From Sulfurimonas sp. (lineage in GTDB: Bacteria; Campylobacterota; Campylobacteria; Campylobacterales; Sulfurimonadaceae): a stretch of DNA of 64,000 nt. Below are positions 16,223 through 24,266 of the stretch, one piece after another; positions within the stretch are counted from its first letter, which is position 1, and each line of letters begins with the position of its first letter. The position numbers and the translations under genes were made by a program. The notes under the pieces are model-generated. The model was not told the origin of the DNA. It saw only the letters and a program-made list of their open reading frames with translations, and made no database searches. The stretch lies in the NCBI RefSeq assembly GCF_028714655.1, contig NZ_JAQTLY010000001.1, positions 62,001 to 126,000 on the forward strand, given 5' to 3'.

Positions 16223-16498
16223 ATGTCATCGAGAAGAGATTTTTTAACAAAATCGCTAGGTTATGTTGGTGTTGGAATAGTAGGTAGTTCGTTATTATCA
16301 AAAATTACTTTTGATAATTCAAAAGGTATAGAAGTTGGTAAAACTAAAACCGATGATTTTAAGGATGCTATAATCGTTGCCGGTCAATGTGGTATGGGTT
16401 TAAATTGTAGCGGTGGAGGTGGCACATGTGGTATGGGCTTAGGTTGTGGTGGCGGAGGCGGAAGCTGTGGTATGGGTTTAGGTTGCGGTGGAAGCTAA
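16223..16498 (+). CDS. Candidate RiPP precursor: Tat-leader peptide with Cys/Gly repeats
   Basis: 91 residues. Residues 3-10, SRRDFLTK, match the twin-arginine consensus, followed by a mildly hydrophobic stretch (12-25), so Tat-dependent export is predicted. A polar segment follows (28-54). The C-terminal core holds three copies of a 13-residue repeat, CGMGLxCxGGGGx. Cysteines are at 56, 62, 69, 75, 82 and 88, alternating 5- and 6-residue spacings. Leader plus repetitive Cys/Gly core beside a PqqD-like/radical SAM/SPASM gene is the design of a ribosomally made, radically modified peptide. It could instead be a small metal-binding or structural Tat substrate. Shine-Dalgarno AAAAGGAGTG. Three bases separate it from the enzyme gene. 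I do not recognise a named family. Confidence 0.75.
   Translation: MSSRRDFLTKSLGYVGVGIVGSSLLSKITFDNSKGIEVGKTKTDDFKDAIIVAGQCGMGLNCSGGGGTCGMGLGCGGGGGSCGMGLGCGGS
16388..16498 (+). repeat. 39-bp tandem coding repeat (about 2.8 copies)
   Basis: Units at 16388-16426, 16427-16465 and 16466-16498, each opening TGTGGTATGGG and encoding CGMGL. Silent third-position differences (GGTTTA/GGCTTA, GGAGGT/GGCGGA) and few amino-acid changes suggest the repeat is maintained at the protein level. Confidence 0.9.
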
Positions 16499-16501
16499 AT
16501 A

Positions 16502-17811
16502 ATGCTTAAATTATTACATGTACCAAAATTGTCAAATTCACTTTTCTATACACCTAAAAGAGACAAGCATCTCTTTTTAAATACAGACTTGCCAAATTGG
16601 CTGGTCTTAAATCAAAATGCCGCATATATTGTTAACTTAATTGATGGTCAAAAAACGATAGCTGATATTTTTAATATCTTAGTTAGTTTAAATGCTAAAA
16701 TGAGTGAATCTGAATTATTAGAGTTGTTTATATCGCTGAAGAAGCATGGAATAATTGATGATGACGATTTAATAGAGCAAAAAATTCTAGCATCAAAAAA
16801 AATCAGTTCTCACCCAAAACTTCACATTGTCCATATTAAATTAACAGATGAATGCAACCTTTCTTGCAAGTATTGTTATGCTGAGAGTGGAGCTGTAGCA
16901 TATAAAAGTTTTTTAAGTTTAGATGAGTTGAAAAAGATAGCCGATGATGTTAAAAAAATCACAACACATGCAAGCTACACACTGTCAGGTGGAGAACCTC
17001 TTTTGTATCCACAAATTTTTGAATATATGGAATACCTCAAAAATCTTGGTAATACTATTTATTTGCTTACTAATGGTATGTACATCAATGAAGAAAATGT
17101 GTCTACTATAGCAAAATTTTGTTCTGTAATAAAAATAAGCTTAGATGGAAGCAGTGAGGAGATAAATTCTATTACAAGAGGTAAGAATTCATTTGATAGT
17201 GCTTTTAGAGGTTATAAGTTATTAGTAGATGAAGGCGCAAATGTTCAAATATCTATGACAGTTACAAAAGCAAATATTAGTGATATTTCAAATATGGTTA
17301 AATTATTTGGAAGCAGATTGACTCTTCAGCCGTTTTTCAAAACAGGAAGAGGTGCTATAAACGATGATTTGCAAATAACAGGACTTGAGTATTATCAGGC
17401 AATGGCTAATGTTGATGGATTTAAGCCAATGGCAAGAATAGGAGAGCTTTTAGAAGGCATTAAAAATAGGGGGGGGTTACAAAGTGCGCTATGGCGGATG
17501 GAGAGATCAGCATATCTGAAAATGGTGATGTATTTCCTTGTCAAATGTTAGCAGAAGAGGAGTTTAAGGGCGGAAATATCAAAACAGATAGAATAAAAGA
17601 TATTTTAAACTCTGAAATTTTTAAAGAAGTTGCAAGTTTTTCATCTTTAACAAATGAAGATTGCAGTATATGCCCAATAAAATTACTTTGCGGTGGGGCA
17701 TGTCGTGCGAGATCTTACGCAGAAACTGGAAGCCTTTTTAAAAATAGTGAATTTTGCTCATATGAAAAGTTGGCATATATAAACGGTATTTTTGAAAATT
17801 CAGAGTTTTAA
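16502..17811 (+). CDS. Radical SAM/SPASM peptide maturase, frameshifted at a G8 tract
   Basis: As written the frame from 16502 ends at 17551 (349 residues), but the SPASM domain continues in another frame to 17811. One extra G at 17469-17476 joins them into about 436 residues. N-terminal PqqD-like recognition domain (about 10-90: FLNTDLPNWLVLNQNAAYIV...DGQKTIADIF). Radical SAM Cys118-x3-Cys122-x2-Cys125 (CNLSCKYC), then SGGEPLLYP and ISLDGSSEEIN. The SPASM part after the shift has KCAMADGEISISENGDVFPC and CSICPIKLLCGGACRARSY, the expected seven-to-eight cysteines for two auxiliary clusters. It would modify the upstream Cys/Gly peptide, perhaps by thioether links (inference). Translation is probably coupled to that gene via GGTGGAAG. 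A slipped-strand OFF state or a base-calling error are both possible. Confidence 0.8.
17469..17476 (+). repeat. Poly-G tract (G8) inside the radical SAM gene
   Basis: AAATAGGGGGGGGTTAC: eight G, the only G run this long I found in the window. It is located exactly where the reading frame breaks. Nine G (or six) would put the SPASM domain in frame. In Campylobacter and Helicobacter, G tracts of this length are the classic slipped-strand phase-variation switches. Confidence 0.85.
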
Positions 17812-17894
17812 TTGGTGTTGTGGTTAGGTGTAAACAAGTCTCTATTTTATGTTCTAAGGGCTTGTTAATTGTATGAAATTTAAAAGGATAAGAT

Positions 17895-18254
17895 TTGAAT
17901 AAGTTTATGTTTTTGTGGCTTTTTAGCTTTTTGCTTACAAGTAATTTGCAGGCAGTATGGAATACTGGCAATAATTTAGTTGGGGACATGAGAGAATATG
18001 ACAAATGGGAAAATGGTAATAGAGATGTTGACTTTTATAAATCTGCATCATTTTCATCTTATATCAGTGGAGTCGCAGATACAATGATAGATGCTTCATA
18101 TATTTGTATTCCAGAAGGTGTTAATAGCGGACAAGTATTTGGAATTGTAAAAAAATACATAAAAAATAATCCAGAAAAATGGAATATACCAGCAAGTCAT
18201 TTAGTCATCCAGCCTTTACTCGACGCATTTCCTTGTAAGCAAGAAAAAAAATAA
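17895..18254 (+). CDS. Secreted Rap1a/Tai-domain protein
   Basis: About 119 residues. TTG start at 17895 with AAGGA seven bases before it; an ATG at 17907 is the alternative. Signal peptide ends near SNLQA. The mature part matches the Rap1a/Tai immunity fold: FSSYISGVADTMIDASYICI, PEGVNSGQVFGIVKKYIK, NNPEKWNIPASHLVIQPLL and DAFPC, with two Cys that can form the family disulphide. Rap1a/Tai proteins neutralise type VI amidase effectors in the periplasm, but similar domains also occur without effectors. No effector gene is visible here. Position after the peptide/maturase pair suggests a partner or immunity role (inference). Confidence 0.75.
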   Translation: MNKFMFLWLFSFLLTSNLQAVWNTGNNLVGDMREYDKWENGNRDVDFYKSASFSSYISGVADTMIDASYICIPEGVNSGQVFGIVKKYIKNNPEKWNIPASHLVIQPLLDAFPCKQEKK

Positions 18255-18264
18255 TGGAGATTTT

Positions 18265-18447
18265 ATGGGTGAAAAAGCAGAATTTATATTTGTTATAACT
18301 CTTATTTTATACTTAATTACACTTTTTACAGTTCCTTATGTTGGCGTGTATTTAATCTATGTTGCTATCCCCATAATCGTGATTTCCGGTTTGATAGCTA
18401 AATTTACAGTCTGGAAAAAGACTTGGCTTGTTAGAGGGTTGTCTTAA
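18265..18447 (+). CDS. Small two-helix membrane protein
   Basis: 60 residues beginning MGEKAEFIF. Two hydrophobic segments (about 7-28 and 30-47) separated by a Pro-Tyr turn, and a basic C-terminal tail (KFTVWKKTWLVRG). A ribosome site (ATGGAGATTTT) precedes the ATG, 10 bp after the Rap1a-like gene, so it is probably the last gene of the cassette. No family recognised; an immunity, export or anchoring role is only a guess. Confidence 0.55.
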   Translation: MGEKAEFIFVITLILYLITLFTVPYVGVYLIYVAIPIIVISGLIAKFTVWKKTWLVRGLS

Positions 18448-18501
18448 AAGATAAGTTTTTGAAATTTATATCGCAATAATCTAATGCTAAGAAATAGTCT
18501 A

Positions 18502-18525
18502 AGAAATGGTGTCAGAACCATTTCT
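18502..18525 (+). terminator. Hairpin after the peptide cassette
   Basis: AGAAATGGT (18502-18510) and ACCATTTCT (18517-18525) form a perfect 9-bp stem with a 6-nt loop, 55 bp after the last gene. It lacks a following T run, so termination is uncertain. Confidence 0.5.
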
Positions 18526-18592
18526 AAAGAGAGAGTCAGTCTATTTTTAGTTTATTGGAGAAAGTTGATATCTTAGTTTTCTTATGTAGCGA

Positions 18593-18697
18593 TTATTTAA
18601 GAGGCAAGTTTTGATTGAAAATTGTTAAGATCTCAATCCTATCTTCACAAATTTCATAAATGACGGCATATCCACTAAAAATTATATCTACGATATT
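18593..18697 (-). pseudogene. C-terminal remnant of a RelE/ParE-type toxin
   Basis: On the minus strand an open stretch just after the HepT stop encodes SGYAVIYEICEDRIEIL followed by TIFNQNLPLK and a stop at 18593. This is the typical final strand-helix-strand of a RelE/ParE toxin (YxVIYxIxxDRIEILxIxxxxxxL). About 30 residues remain; no start codon or upstream half is present, and a stop precedes it in frame. It overlaps the end of hepT by a few bases, as if the HepT/MntA pair had replaced the front of an older toxin locus. Confidence 0.6.
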
Positions 18698-19065
18698 TTA
18701 GTTACAACGATTTTTGTCTTATTGATTGATTCTTCAAGTTCATTTAATTCATTCTCGCAAATATCAAATATTATTTCCGAATCAATGTCTATATAGTGGT
18801 GTGAAATTATCTCACGCAGTTTGATGATTTGGCTCCAGTAGGATGCACTTTTTACTTTTTCTAAGAGTTCTTTGTCTGCTTTATAAATATTTTTCAAGGC
18901 TTCGCCAATAGATTGCAAACGCATAGAAATAGCATCCAGCCTATCTATTCCATCATCAGAATTCATAAAATCATCGCAAGATTTAATATTTTCAAATCTG
19001 CGTCTGATTATAGAAATACTTTCTAAAATATAGTCCAAAAGTTCTATGATTGACAACTTATCCAT
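18688..19065 (-). CDS. HepT-like toxin (HEPN, DUF86)
   Basis: 125 residues, mostly helical. The HEPN catalytic RNase motif RX4HXY is visible as REIISHHY near residues 83-90. Earlier SIIRRRFENI and LDAISMRLQSIGEALKNIY match the DUF86 four-helix bundle. HepT proteins cleave RNA and are neutralised when the partner MntA adds AMP units to the conserved tyrosine. It overlaps the upstream mntA-like gene by 8 bp on the same strand, the usual order antitoxin then toxin. A second, different pair lies at 53425-54049. Confidence 0.88.
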   Translation of the reverse strand: MDKLSIIELLDYILESISIIRRRFENIKSCDDFMNSDDGIDRLDAISMRLQSIGEALKNIYKADKELLEKVKSASYWSQIIKLREIISHHYIDIDSEIIFDICENELNELEESINKTKIVVTKIS

Positions 19066-19348
19066 AAATAATACTGCTTTGTATCTCTCTGCGAAGGGAA
19101 GGTCTCATATTTTTATGTTCCGTGATTATGTCAATTTTTTTACCAAATGCTTTTTCAAAATAATCATAGAGTCTTATAAGATTACGATATGATTTTTGAG
19201 AGAATTTTACAAAAAAATCTATATCGCTACTCTCTTTTTCTTGATGTTTTGCATAGCTGCCAAAAATGCCGATTTTTTCCACATGATAATCTTGTTTGAG
19301 TTCATCTTTATGTTCATGTAAAAAATTTATTATCAAATCAAGCGTCAT
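19058..19348 (-). CDS. MntA-type minimal nucleotidyltransferase antitoxin
   Basis: 96 residues. The nucleotidyltransferase signature GSX10DXD is exact: GSYAKHQEKESSDID, with a further Asp in the KIDII strand. MntA inactivates HepT by AMPylating its active-site tyrosine. First gene of the two-gene unit. Upstream TATAATCGGG-type sequence on its strand (plus-strand CCGATTATA) may be the -10 box. Confidence 0.88.
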   Translation of the reverse strand: MTLDLIINFLHEHKDELKQDYHVEKIGIFGSYAKHQEKESSDIDFFVKFSQKSYRNLIRLYDYFEKAFGKKIDIITEHKNMRPSLRREIQSSIIYG

Positions 19349-19462
19349 TTCAAATCTCTTTTTTTACCCGATTATAACCTATATATATTTTATTTATACT
19401 TGCATAATCTTTATTTATATTTAAAAAAATCAAGCAAAAATGCTTGACATGTAGAAAAGATC

Positions 19463-20998
19463 TTAGTGCAAAAAGTGTCTAACTTCGGAGAAGTAAAGGC
19501 TCATACCGTACTCGTTTGCAGCCTCAATTACTTCATCGTCTCTTATGCTTCCGCCCGGTTCTATTACGCTTTTTACACCGGCTGCAGCGGCAGCGTCTAT
19601 GCTGTCACGGAATGGGAAAAATGCTTCGCTTGCAAGTGCGGCTCCTGTTACATCAAGTCCCATCTCTTTTGCTTTTTTAAGCGCACATTGGCTTGCGTCA
19701 ACCCGGCTTGTCATTCCCATGCCGACTGCTACCATAGCAGAGTTTTTCACATAAACAACACAATTTGATTTTGTAAGAGATGCTACTTTGTATGCTATCT
19801 CCATATCTTTTTTCTCTTGGCTGTTTGCCTCTCTTGTCGTCATAAGTTTGGCATTTTTTACTTCATCGTCATTAACTTTATCGGCATCTTGGTAGACAAA
19901 ACCGCCGTCTATATGTTTAAAATCTTTCTCGTCATTTGCAAGAATAAGCTTGTCATGACCCATTTCAAAGAGTTTGATGCGTTTTTTGCTCTCAAAAACT
20001 TCTAATGCCTCCTCCGTAAAACGCCCTGCAATAATGACTTCTAAGAAGATTTCGTTCATTTTAAGTGCAAGCTCTTTTGTAACCATACCATTCACCGCAA
20101 CAACACCGCCAAATGCAGAAACGGGGTCACATTTTAGAGCCTCAACATATGCATCTACCAAATTATCACGGATAGCAAAGCCGCAAGGATTTCCGTGCTT
20201 TGTTATACATATAGCATTCGCATCTCCAAATGCCGAAGCGATTTTAACCGCACCGCTTAGGTCGTTTAGGTTGTTAAAACTTGCTTCGCCTTTTAGGGTT
20301 TTAAAGTTATTTGAGTAGTGTTTGTCAAACTCATACAACGCACCGTTTTGATGAGGATTTTCGCCGTAACGAGTGTTCATCACTTTGCTTCCTACTATGA
20401 ACTGTTTTGCACCGAAGCCTCCGTTAAATCGCTTGTTCATATAGTTTGCTATCATGCTGTCGTATGCTGCAGTATGCTCGAACGCTTTTATCATAAGATT
20501 ACGGCGAAATTCAAGCGTATTTTTCTCATTCTCTAACGCATCTATAACTTTTGCGTAATCATTTACATCCGTTACAATCATAACGCTATCAAAGTTTTTA
20601 GAAGCTGAACGCACCATTGCAGGTCCGCCGATGTCGATATTTTCGATAATCTCTTCAAAATCATCTGTTTTCTCAATTGTCGCTTTAAACGGGTAGAGGT
20701 TTACACAAACAAGGTCTATCGCCTCCACGCCAAGCTCTTTTGCCTGATCTAAGTGCGACTGCTTGTCACGACGATGCAAAATTCCGCCGTGTACGAATGG
20801 GTTTAGCGTCTTTACTCTTCCCTCAAAACACTCTGGAAATTTTGTAATCTCATCTATCTCGATAGCTTTTATGCCGTTTTCAACAAGTATCTTATATGTT
20901 CCACCCGTGGAGATGATTTCAAATCCGTTTTTTACTAAAGCCGTACAAAACTCAACCACACCGCTCTTATCGCTTACGCTTACCAACGCTCTTTTCAT
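19463..20998 (-). CDS. purH: Bifunctional AICAR transformylase / IMP cyclohydrolase PurH
   Basis: 511 residues from the ATG at 20998; an in-frame TTG directly upstream is unlikely because AGGAA is well spaced for the ATG. Catalyses the last two steps of IMP synthesis in the cytoplasm. N-terminal cyclohydrolase (about 1-190: [40 protein letters not shown]-type region, [17 protein letters not shown]) and C-terminal transformylase ([57 protein letters not shown]). Full length. It stands alone here; purL is at 31095. Confidence 0.97.
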   Translation of the reverse strand: MKRALVSVSDKSGVVEFCTALVKNGFEIISTGGTYKILVENGIKAIEIDEITKFPECFEGRVKTLNPFVHGGILHRRDKQSHLDQAKELGVEAIDLVCVNLYPFKATIEKTDDFEEIIENIDIGGPAMVRSASKNFDSVMIVTDVNDYAKVIDALENEKNTLEFRRNLMIKAFEHTAAYDSMIANYMNKRFNGGFGAKQFIVGSKVMNTRYGENPHQNGALYEFDKHYSNNFKTLKGEASFNNLNDLSGAVKIASAFGDANAICITKHGNPCGFAIRDNLVDAYVEALKCDPVSAFGGVVAVNGMVTKELALKMNEIFLEVIIAGRFTEEALEVFESKKRIKLFEMGHDKLILANDEKDFKHIDGGFVYQDADKVNDDEVKNAKLMTTREANSQEKKDMEIAYKVASLTKSNCVVYVKNSAMVAVGMGMTSRVDASQCALKKAKEMGLDVTGAALASEAFFPFRDSIDAAAAAGVKSVIEPGGSIRDDEVIEAANEYGMSLYFSEVRHFLH

Positions 20999-21246
20999 CA
21001 AAATTTCCTAAAAAATAAATTGGCGAATTTTATCTCAATTGAGATTAGAAGACGGTAAACTTAAAAAAATAGAGGGTAGAAGAGTGATTTTTTACCTCAA
21101 TTTTTTAAAAAATCATAACTATTCTTAGGTAAGACTTAAAATGATGAGATAACCAAAAAGCAATAAGAAAGATAAAAGTTAAATCGGATAAAATTTCTCC
21201 GATTTAAAAAACTAGAGCGTAATGCGTTCTTACCAAAGGAAACAAA

Positions 21247-21378
21247 ATGAAAACAATCATTTTATTAATCACATTAACATTAGGTGCTCTTCAAGCAGAC
21301 GGCATTGTACAATACGATGTAAAAGAGTCACAAACTCCAATTAGTAAACCGAACCACCCTTCTACGGAAATTTACTAA
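21247..21378 (+). CDS. Small secreted peptide of 43 residues
   Basis: ATG at 21247 preceded by AAAGGAAACAAA, a good ribosome site. Residues 1-17 look like a signal peptide (MKTIILLITLTLGALQA), leaving a mature peptide of about 26 residues starting DGIVQYDVKES and containing several prolines and no cysteine. A strong terminator follows 28 bp after the stop. A hairpin, AAATCGG/CCGATTT, lies in the leader around 21182-21206. Ribosome site, signal peptide and terminator support a real gene; function unknown. Confidence 0.6.
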   Translation: MKTIILLITLTLGALQADGIVQYDVKESQTPISKPNHPSTEIY

Positions 21379-21406
21379 TTAGACACGCGTAATTTTATTT
21401 CTCCTT

Positions 21407-21435
21407 CTAAAATAGGTTTTTTAAACCTATTTTAG
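21407..21435. terminator. Strong bidirectional terminator
   Basis: CTAAAATAGGTTT (21407-21419) and AAACCTATTTTAG (21423-21435) form a perfect 13-bp stem with a TTT loop between the small secreted peptide and the convergent CorA-type gene. Confidence 0.85.
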
Positions 21436-21454
21436 TAATATCCATGTAAAATCC

Positions 21455-22240
21455 CTAAACTTTTTTTCTTACAAAATTAATTAACACGATAGTTACAATC
21501 AGTACGCATAGCATAAGAATTACAACACTAGTCGTCCCCGATGTTCCGTCCGCAAACGGTAATCCGCTGGTGTTTATACCAAAAAAACCTACAAGCAGAT
21601 TTAACGGCAAAAACACCGCAGAAATAATAGTAAGGATATATATTGAATGATTTAACTTTTCATTTGTTTGTGCACTGTAAAATTTATAAATATTATCAAG
21701 CTTAGATAGCTGCAGCGTAGCAGATCTCAAAGTTCTCTCTATATGCTCATGTAAATCCGTGTAATGATTTATGGGAAAATCACTACTGTTTTCATAATAA
21801 TCAATCGCTCTGCTCATAGTAAAAGATGCATTCATCAAAACTCTTTCTATCCGTACTATATTATGTTTGAGCCTTAGCCACTGCTTCATAAAAGAGTCTT
21901 TTGTTTTATTTGGATATAAAATTTCCTCCATCTCTACAATTAAATCATGATAATCTTCGAATGATTTTAAAAGCTGATCTACCGTCTTGTCTAAAATTTC
22001 ATACGGAGCTTCAAATCGGCTGCTTAACTCTTCAAATCTATCTTCATCTCTGTTGTAAAGATAGCTGTAATCACGCGTAATTATAAATCCGATAGAATTG
22101 ACTTCAAGCTCTTTATTGATAACCGGCAATCGAATAATCAACATATCGTACTCTTTATTTTCATCAAACGCCGACGGGTGTGCCGCATTTCGTAAGTCTT
22201 CTAAATGGAGAATGTCAACCAACTTATGAATATCAATCAT
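21455..22240 (-). CDS. CorA/ZntB-family divalent-metal transporter
   Basis: 261 residues, shorter than typical CorA (about 315). A cytoplasmic alpha/beta domain, a long helix (about 110-200), then two C-terminal membrane helices (about 203-223 and 236-255). The first is followed by GFFGINTSGLPF, which replaces the CorA selectivity motif YGMNF with GIN, closer to ZntB-type members. Forms pentameric channels or carriers for Mg2+, Co2+ or Zn2+; which metal cannot be told. Ends with the basic tail INFVRKKV. Confidence 0.85.
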   Translation of the reverse strand: MIDIHKLVDILHLEDLRNAAHPSAFDENKEYDMLIIRLPVINKELEVNSIGFIITRDYSYLYNRDEDRFEELSSRFEAPYEILDKTVDQLLKSFEDYHDLIVEMEEILYPNKTKDSFMKQWLRLKHNIVRIERVLMNASFTMSRAIDYYENSSDFPINHYTDLHEHIERTLRSATLQLSKLDNIYKFYSAQTNEKLNHSIYILTIISAVFLPLNLLVGFFGINTSGLPFADGTSGTTSVVILMLCVLIVTIVLINFVRKKV

Positions 22241-22290
22241 TGTACCCCTTTATTTTGGATTGTGTGCAAAATTCTAATATATAGTTTTCA

Positions 22291-23322
22291 TTATTTTATA
22301 TATACTTTTTTTAGAATGGCAATCATACCCTCAACGGAACTTTTCGTAGTCGTTTCATGCACGGTATGATAACCGATTGTCGGTATTTGCAAAGTTGTTC
22401 CTTGAATTTCGCCCTTGGTAGCGTGGATTAATCTTCCGAGTTCTGTCGTACCCAAAGATCCGACTGTGCCGCCTTTAGCCATTTTAGCTTTTAAATAGAT
22501 ATCTTTAAAGTCGTACCTTATGTTTTCCTCTATCGCTATTTTTTTTATTTTATTTTTCAATGGCGACTTAAATACGGCATTTGAATCCCTGTTTCTCATA
22601 ACTATATCTATGTTTCTAATCTCTTCTAAAGTCGGGTACGGGCTTGTATCAAGAACAAGAAGCTCGTTTGTTTTAATATCAAATCGTCTAAACCACTCAA
22701 GTAAAAATCTCCAACTTCTGCCGGCTTCTTCAGAAGCAGTAAAAAAAGCCGTCCCCTGATATCCTATGCTGTACATATATATAATAATCGCTATGCTGAT
22801 AACATTATCCAGCTGCGCTGAAATCAAATCACCGTTAATCTCAAGTTTGTCCATAAATGCGATGGGCGTTCCGGGAAAGAGATAGTCAAAACCGTCTATT
22901 TTAAAAATTATGTTATTTCTTCTTTGACAGAGAAAAGCATCTTTGATTGAACTAATGCCCAAATAAGTTCCCGATGATTGTTGATATGCTTGAACTTTCT
23001 CATCGACAAATCTAGCCGTAAAGTTGTGCAGAAGCTGCTCCGCGTTTGAATCTCCCGTTAAGTCTGCCTTGTTTTTTGCGATAAACGCCGCATATTGAAA
23101 CTCATTATGACCCGTACAGATAAGTCCGTGCCTGTCGGTGTGTGCGGAGATATATCCGCTCTTTGGTTTTTTTCCTTTGGCAACAAGCACGCCGTCGTAA
23201 TATTCGACATTTACGCCTATCTCTTCTAATTCTCTTTTTATAAACATAAAAAAAGGATGTTCAGCTCCGACAACGCTCGGTATGCGGATAAGCTGCTTTA
23301 ATATATCATAAAATATTTCCAT
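22291..23322 (-). CDS. M42/M20-type metallopeptidase
   Basis: 343 residues. Metal-ligand motifs of the M42/M28 co-catalytic aminopeptidases are visible in order: SAHTDRHG (His and Asp), AQLDN (bridging Asp), SEEAG (catalytic Glu pair), LDTSPY (Asp) and IGYHTVHETT (His). It resembles M42 tetrahedral aminopeptidases but with divergent spacing. It is immediately followed on the same strand order by the ATP-grasp ligase and the retropepsin-like protein upstream (23334, 24238), so it may trim Glu tails or related peptides (inference). Confidence 0.75.
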   Translation of the reverse strand: MEIFYDILKQLIRIPSVVGAEHPFFMFIKRELEEIGVNVEYYDGVLVAKGKKPKSGYISAHTDRHGLICTGHNEFQYAAFIAKNKADLTGDSNAEQLLHNFTARFVDEKVQAYQQSSGTYLGISSIKDAFLCQRRNNIIFKIDGFDYLFPGTPIAFMDKLEINGDLISAQLDNVISIAIIIYMYSIGYQGTAFFTASEEAGRSWRFLLEWFRRFDIKTNELLVLDTSPYPTLEEIRNIDIVMRNRDSNAVFKSPLKNKIKKIAIEENIRYDFKDIYLKAKMAKGGTVGSLGTTELGRLIHATKGEIQGTTLQIPTIGYHTVHETTTKSSVEGMIAILKKVYIK

Positions 23323-23333
23323 AGCTCTCTTCT

Positions 23334-24266
23334 TTAAGCTCCGATGCTGTCTTTTTTCGGTTTTCTTTTTTTTGGATTTATTTCACATTTTGGAGTGACA
23401 TTTTGTGCGATATAGTCCATTATTTTTCCGGCAATATCGATTTTTGTTGATTTTTCGATTCCCTCAAGCCCCGGTGAAGAGTTTACTTCCATTACAAGCG
23501 GTCCTCTTGAAGATGGAATCATATCGACTCCGCAGATTCCGAGTCCTAACGCTTTTGCAGCGGCAAGCGCCGTCTCTTTCTCTTTTTTTGTGAGTTTATG
23601 CGCGGTTGCCTTTCCGCCTTGATGCAGATTTGATCTAAAATCCCCCTCTGCACCCTGTCTTTTCATTGCACCTATAATTTTTCCGCCGACGATAAAGACT
23701 CTGATATCGGCTCCGCCTGCCTCTTCTATGTACTCTTGAACAAGAAGATTGACATCCATTCCGTAAAATGCGTCCAGTACCGATTTTGCCGCTTTTTCGC
23801 TGTCGACTAGAACAACTCCCACACCTTGAGTACCCTCAAGTATCTTCAAAATTAGCGGAGCGCCGCCGCTAAGCTCAATAACATCTTTTGCATTTGACTT
23901 GTTTGAAGCAAAAACCGTTTTTGGCATATCAATGCCGTTTTTAGAGAGAATTTGAAGACTTCTAAGTTTATCTCTGCTTCTTTTTATTGCCAAACTTCCG
24001 GTTGCGGTAAAAACACCCATCATTTCAAAGTGTCTTACCATAGCAGTTCCGTAAAATGTTCTGCTGGCTCCGATTCTTGGAATAATAGCGTCCGGAATAG
24101 GAAGCTCTTTTCCTAAGTAATTGATTTTTAGTTCATCTTTCATAATCTCAATACTGCATTTTAAGTAATCGATTACTCTTGCTTCCCAGCCTCTTTTCTC
24201 GACAGCCTGAACTAATCTTTTTGTTGAATATAACTCTTTATTTCTTGATAATATGTACACTTTCAT
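23334..24266 (-). CDS. rimK: RimK-family ATP-grasp alpha-L-glutamate ligase
   Basis: About 310 residues from the ATG at 24266 ([18 protein letters not shown]), which has AGGAAAAAA in front; a longer frame to 24329 would run back into the upstream gene. ATP-grasp features: [15 protein letters not shown] (flexible ATP loop), [29 protein letters not shown] and [14 protein letters not shown] (metal-binding Glu/Asn). RimK adds glutamates to the C-terminus of ribosomal protein S6 in E. coli and can make poly-alpha-glutamate. The C-terminal tail is basic (PKKRKPKKD). Overlaps the retropepsin-like gene by 29 bp. Confidence 0.9.
   Translation of the reverse strand: MKVYILSRNKELYSTKRLVQAVEKRGWEARVIDYLKCSIEIMKDELKINYLGKELPIPDAIIPRIGASRTFYGTAMVRHFEMMGVFTATGSLAIKRSRDKLRSLQILSKNGIDMPKTVFASNKSNAKDVIELSGGAPLILKILEGTQGVGVVLVDSEKAAKSVLDAFYGMDVNLLVQEYIEEAGGADIRVFIVGGKIIGAMKRQGAEGDFRSNLHQGGKATAHKLTKKEKETALAAAKALGLGICGVDMIPSSRGPLVMEVNSSPGLEGIEKSTKIDIAGKIMDYIAQNVTPKCEINPKKRKPKKDSIGA

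Noticed and set aside
16388-16498. CRISPR-like or tandem non-coding repeat
   Set aside because: The 39-bp units have no spacers, keep the reading frame and differ mostly at silent positions, so they are coding repeats.
16502-17811. Programmed ribosomal frameshift as the explanation of the split radical SAM gene
   Set aside because: No stimulatory hairpin or typical slippery heptamer with A/T was seen after the tract; a G8 run fits slippage at replication or a base-calling error better, though it is not excluded.
19974-20318. Open frame of 114 codons opposite purH
   Set aside because: Antisense to a conserved enzyme whose codon structure explains it; composition is not protein-like.
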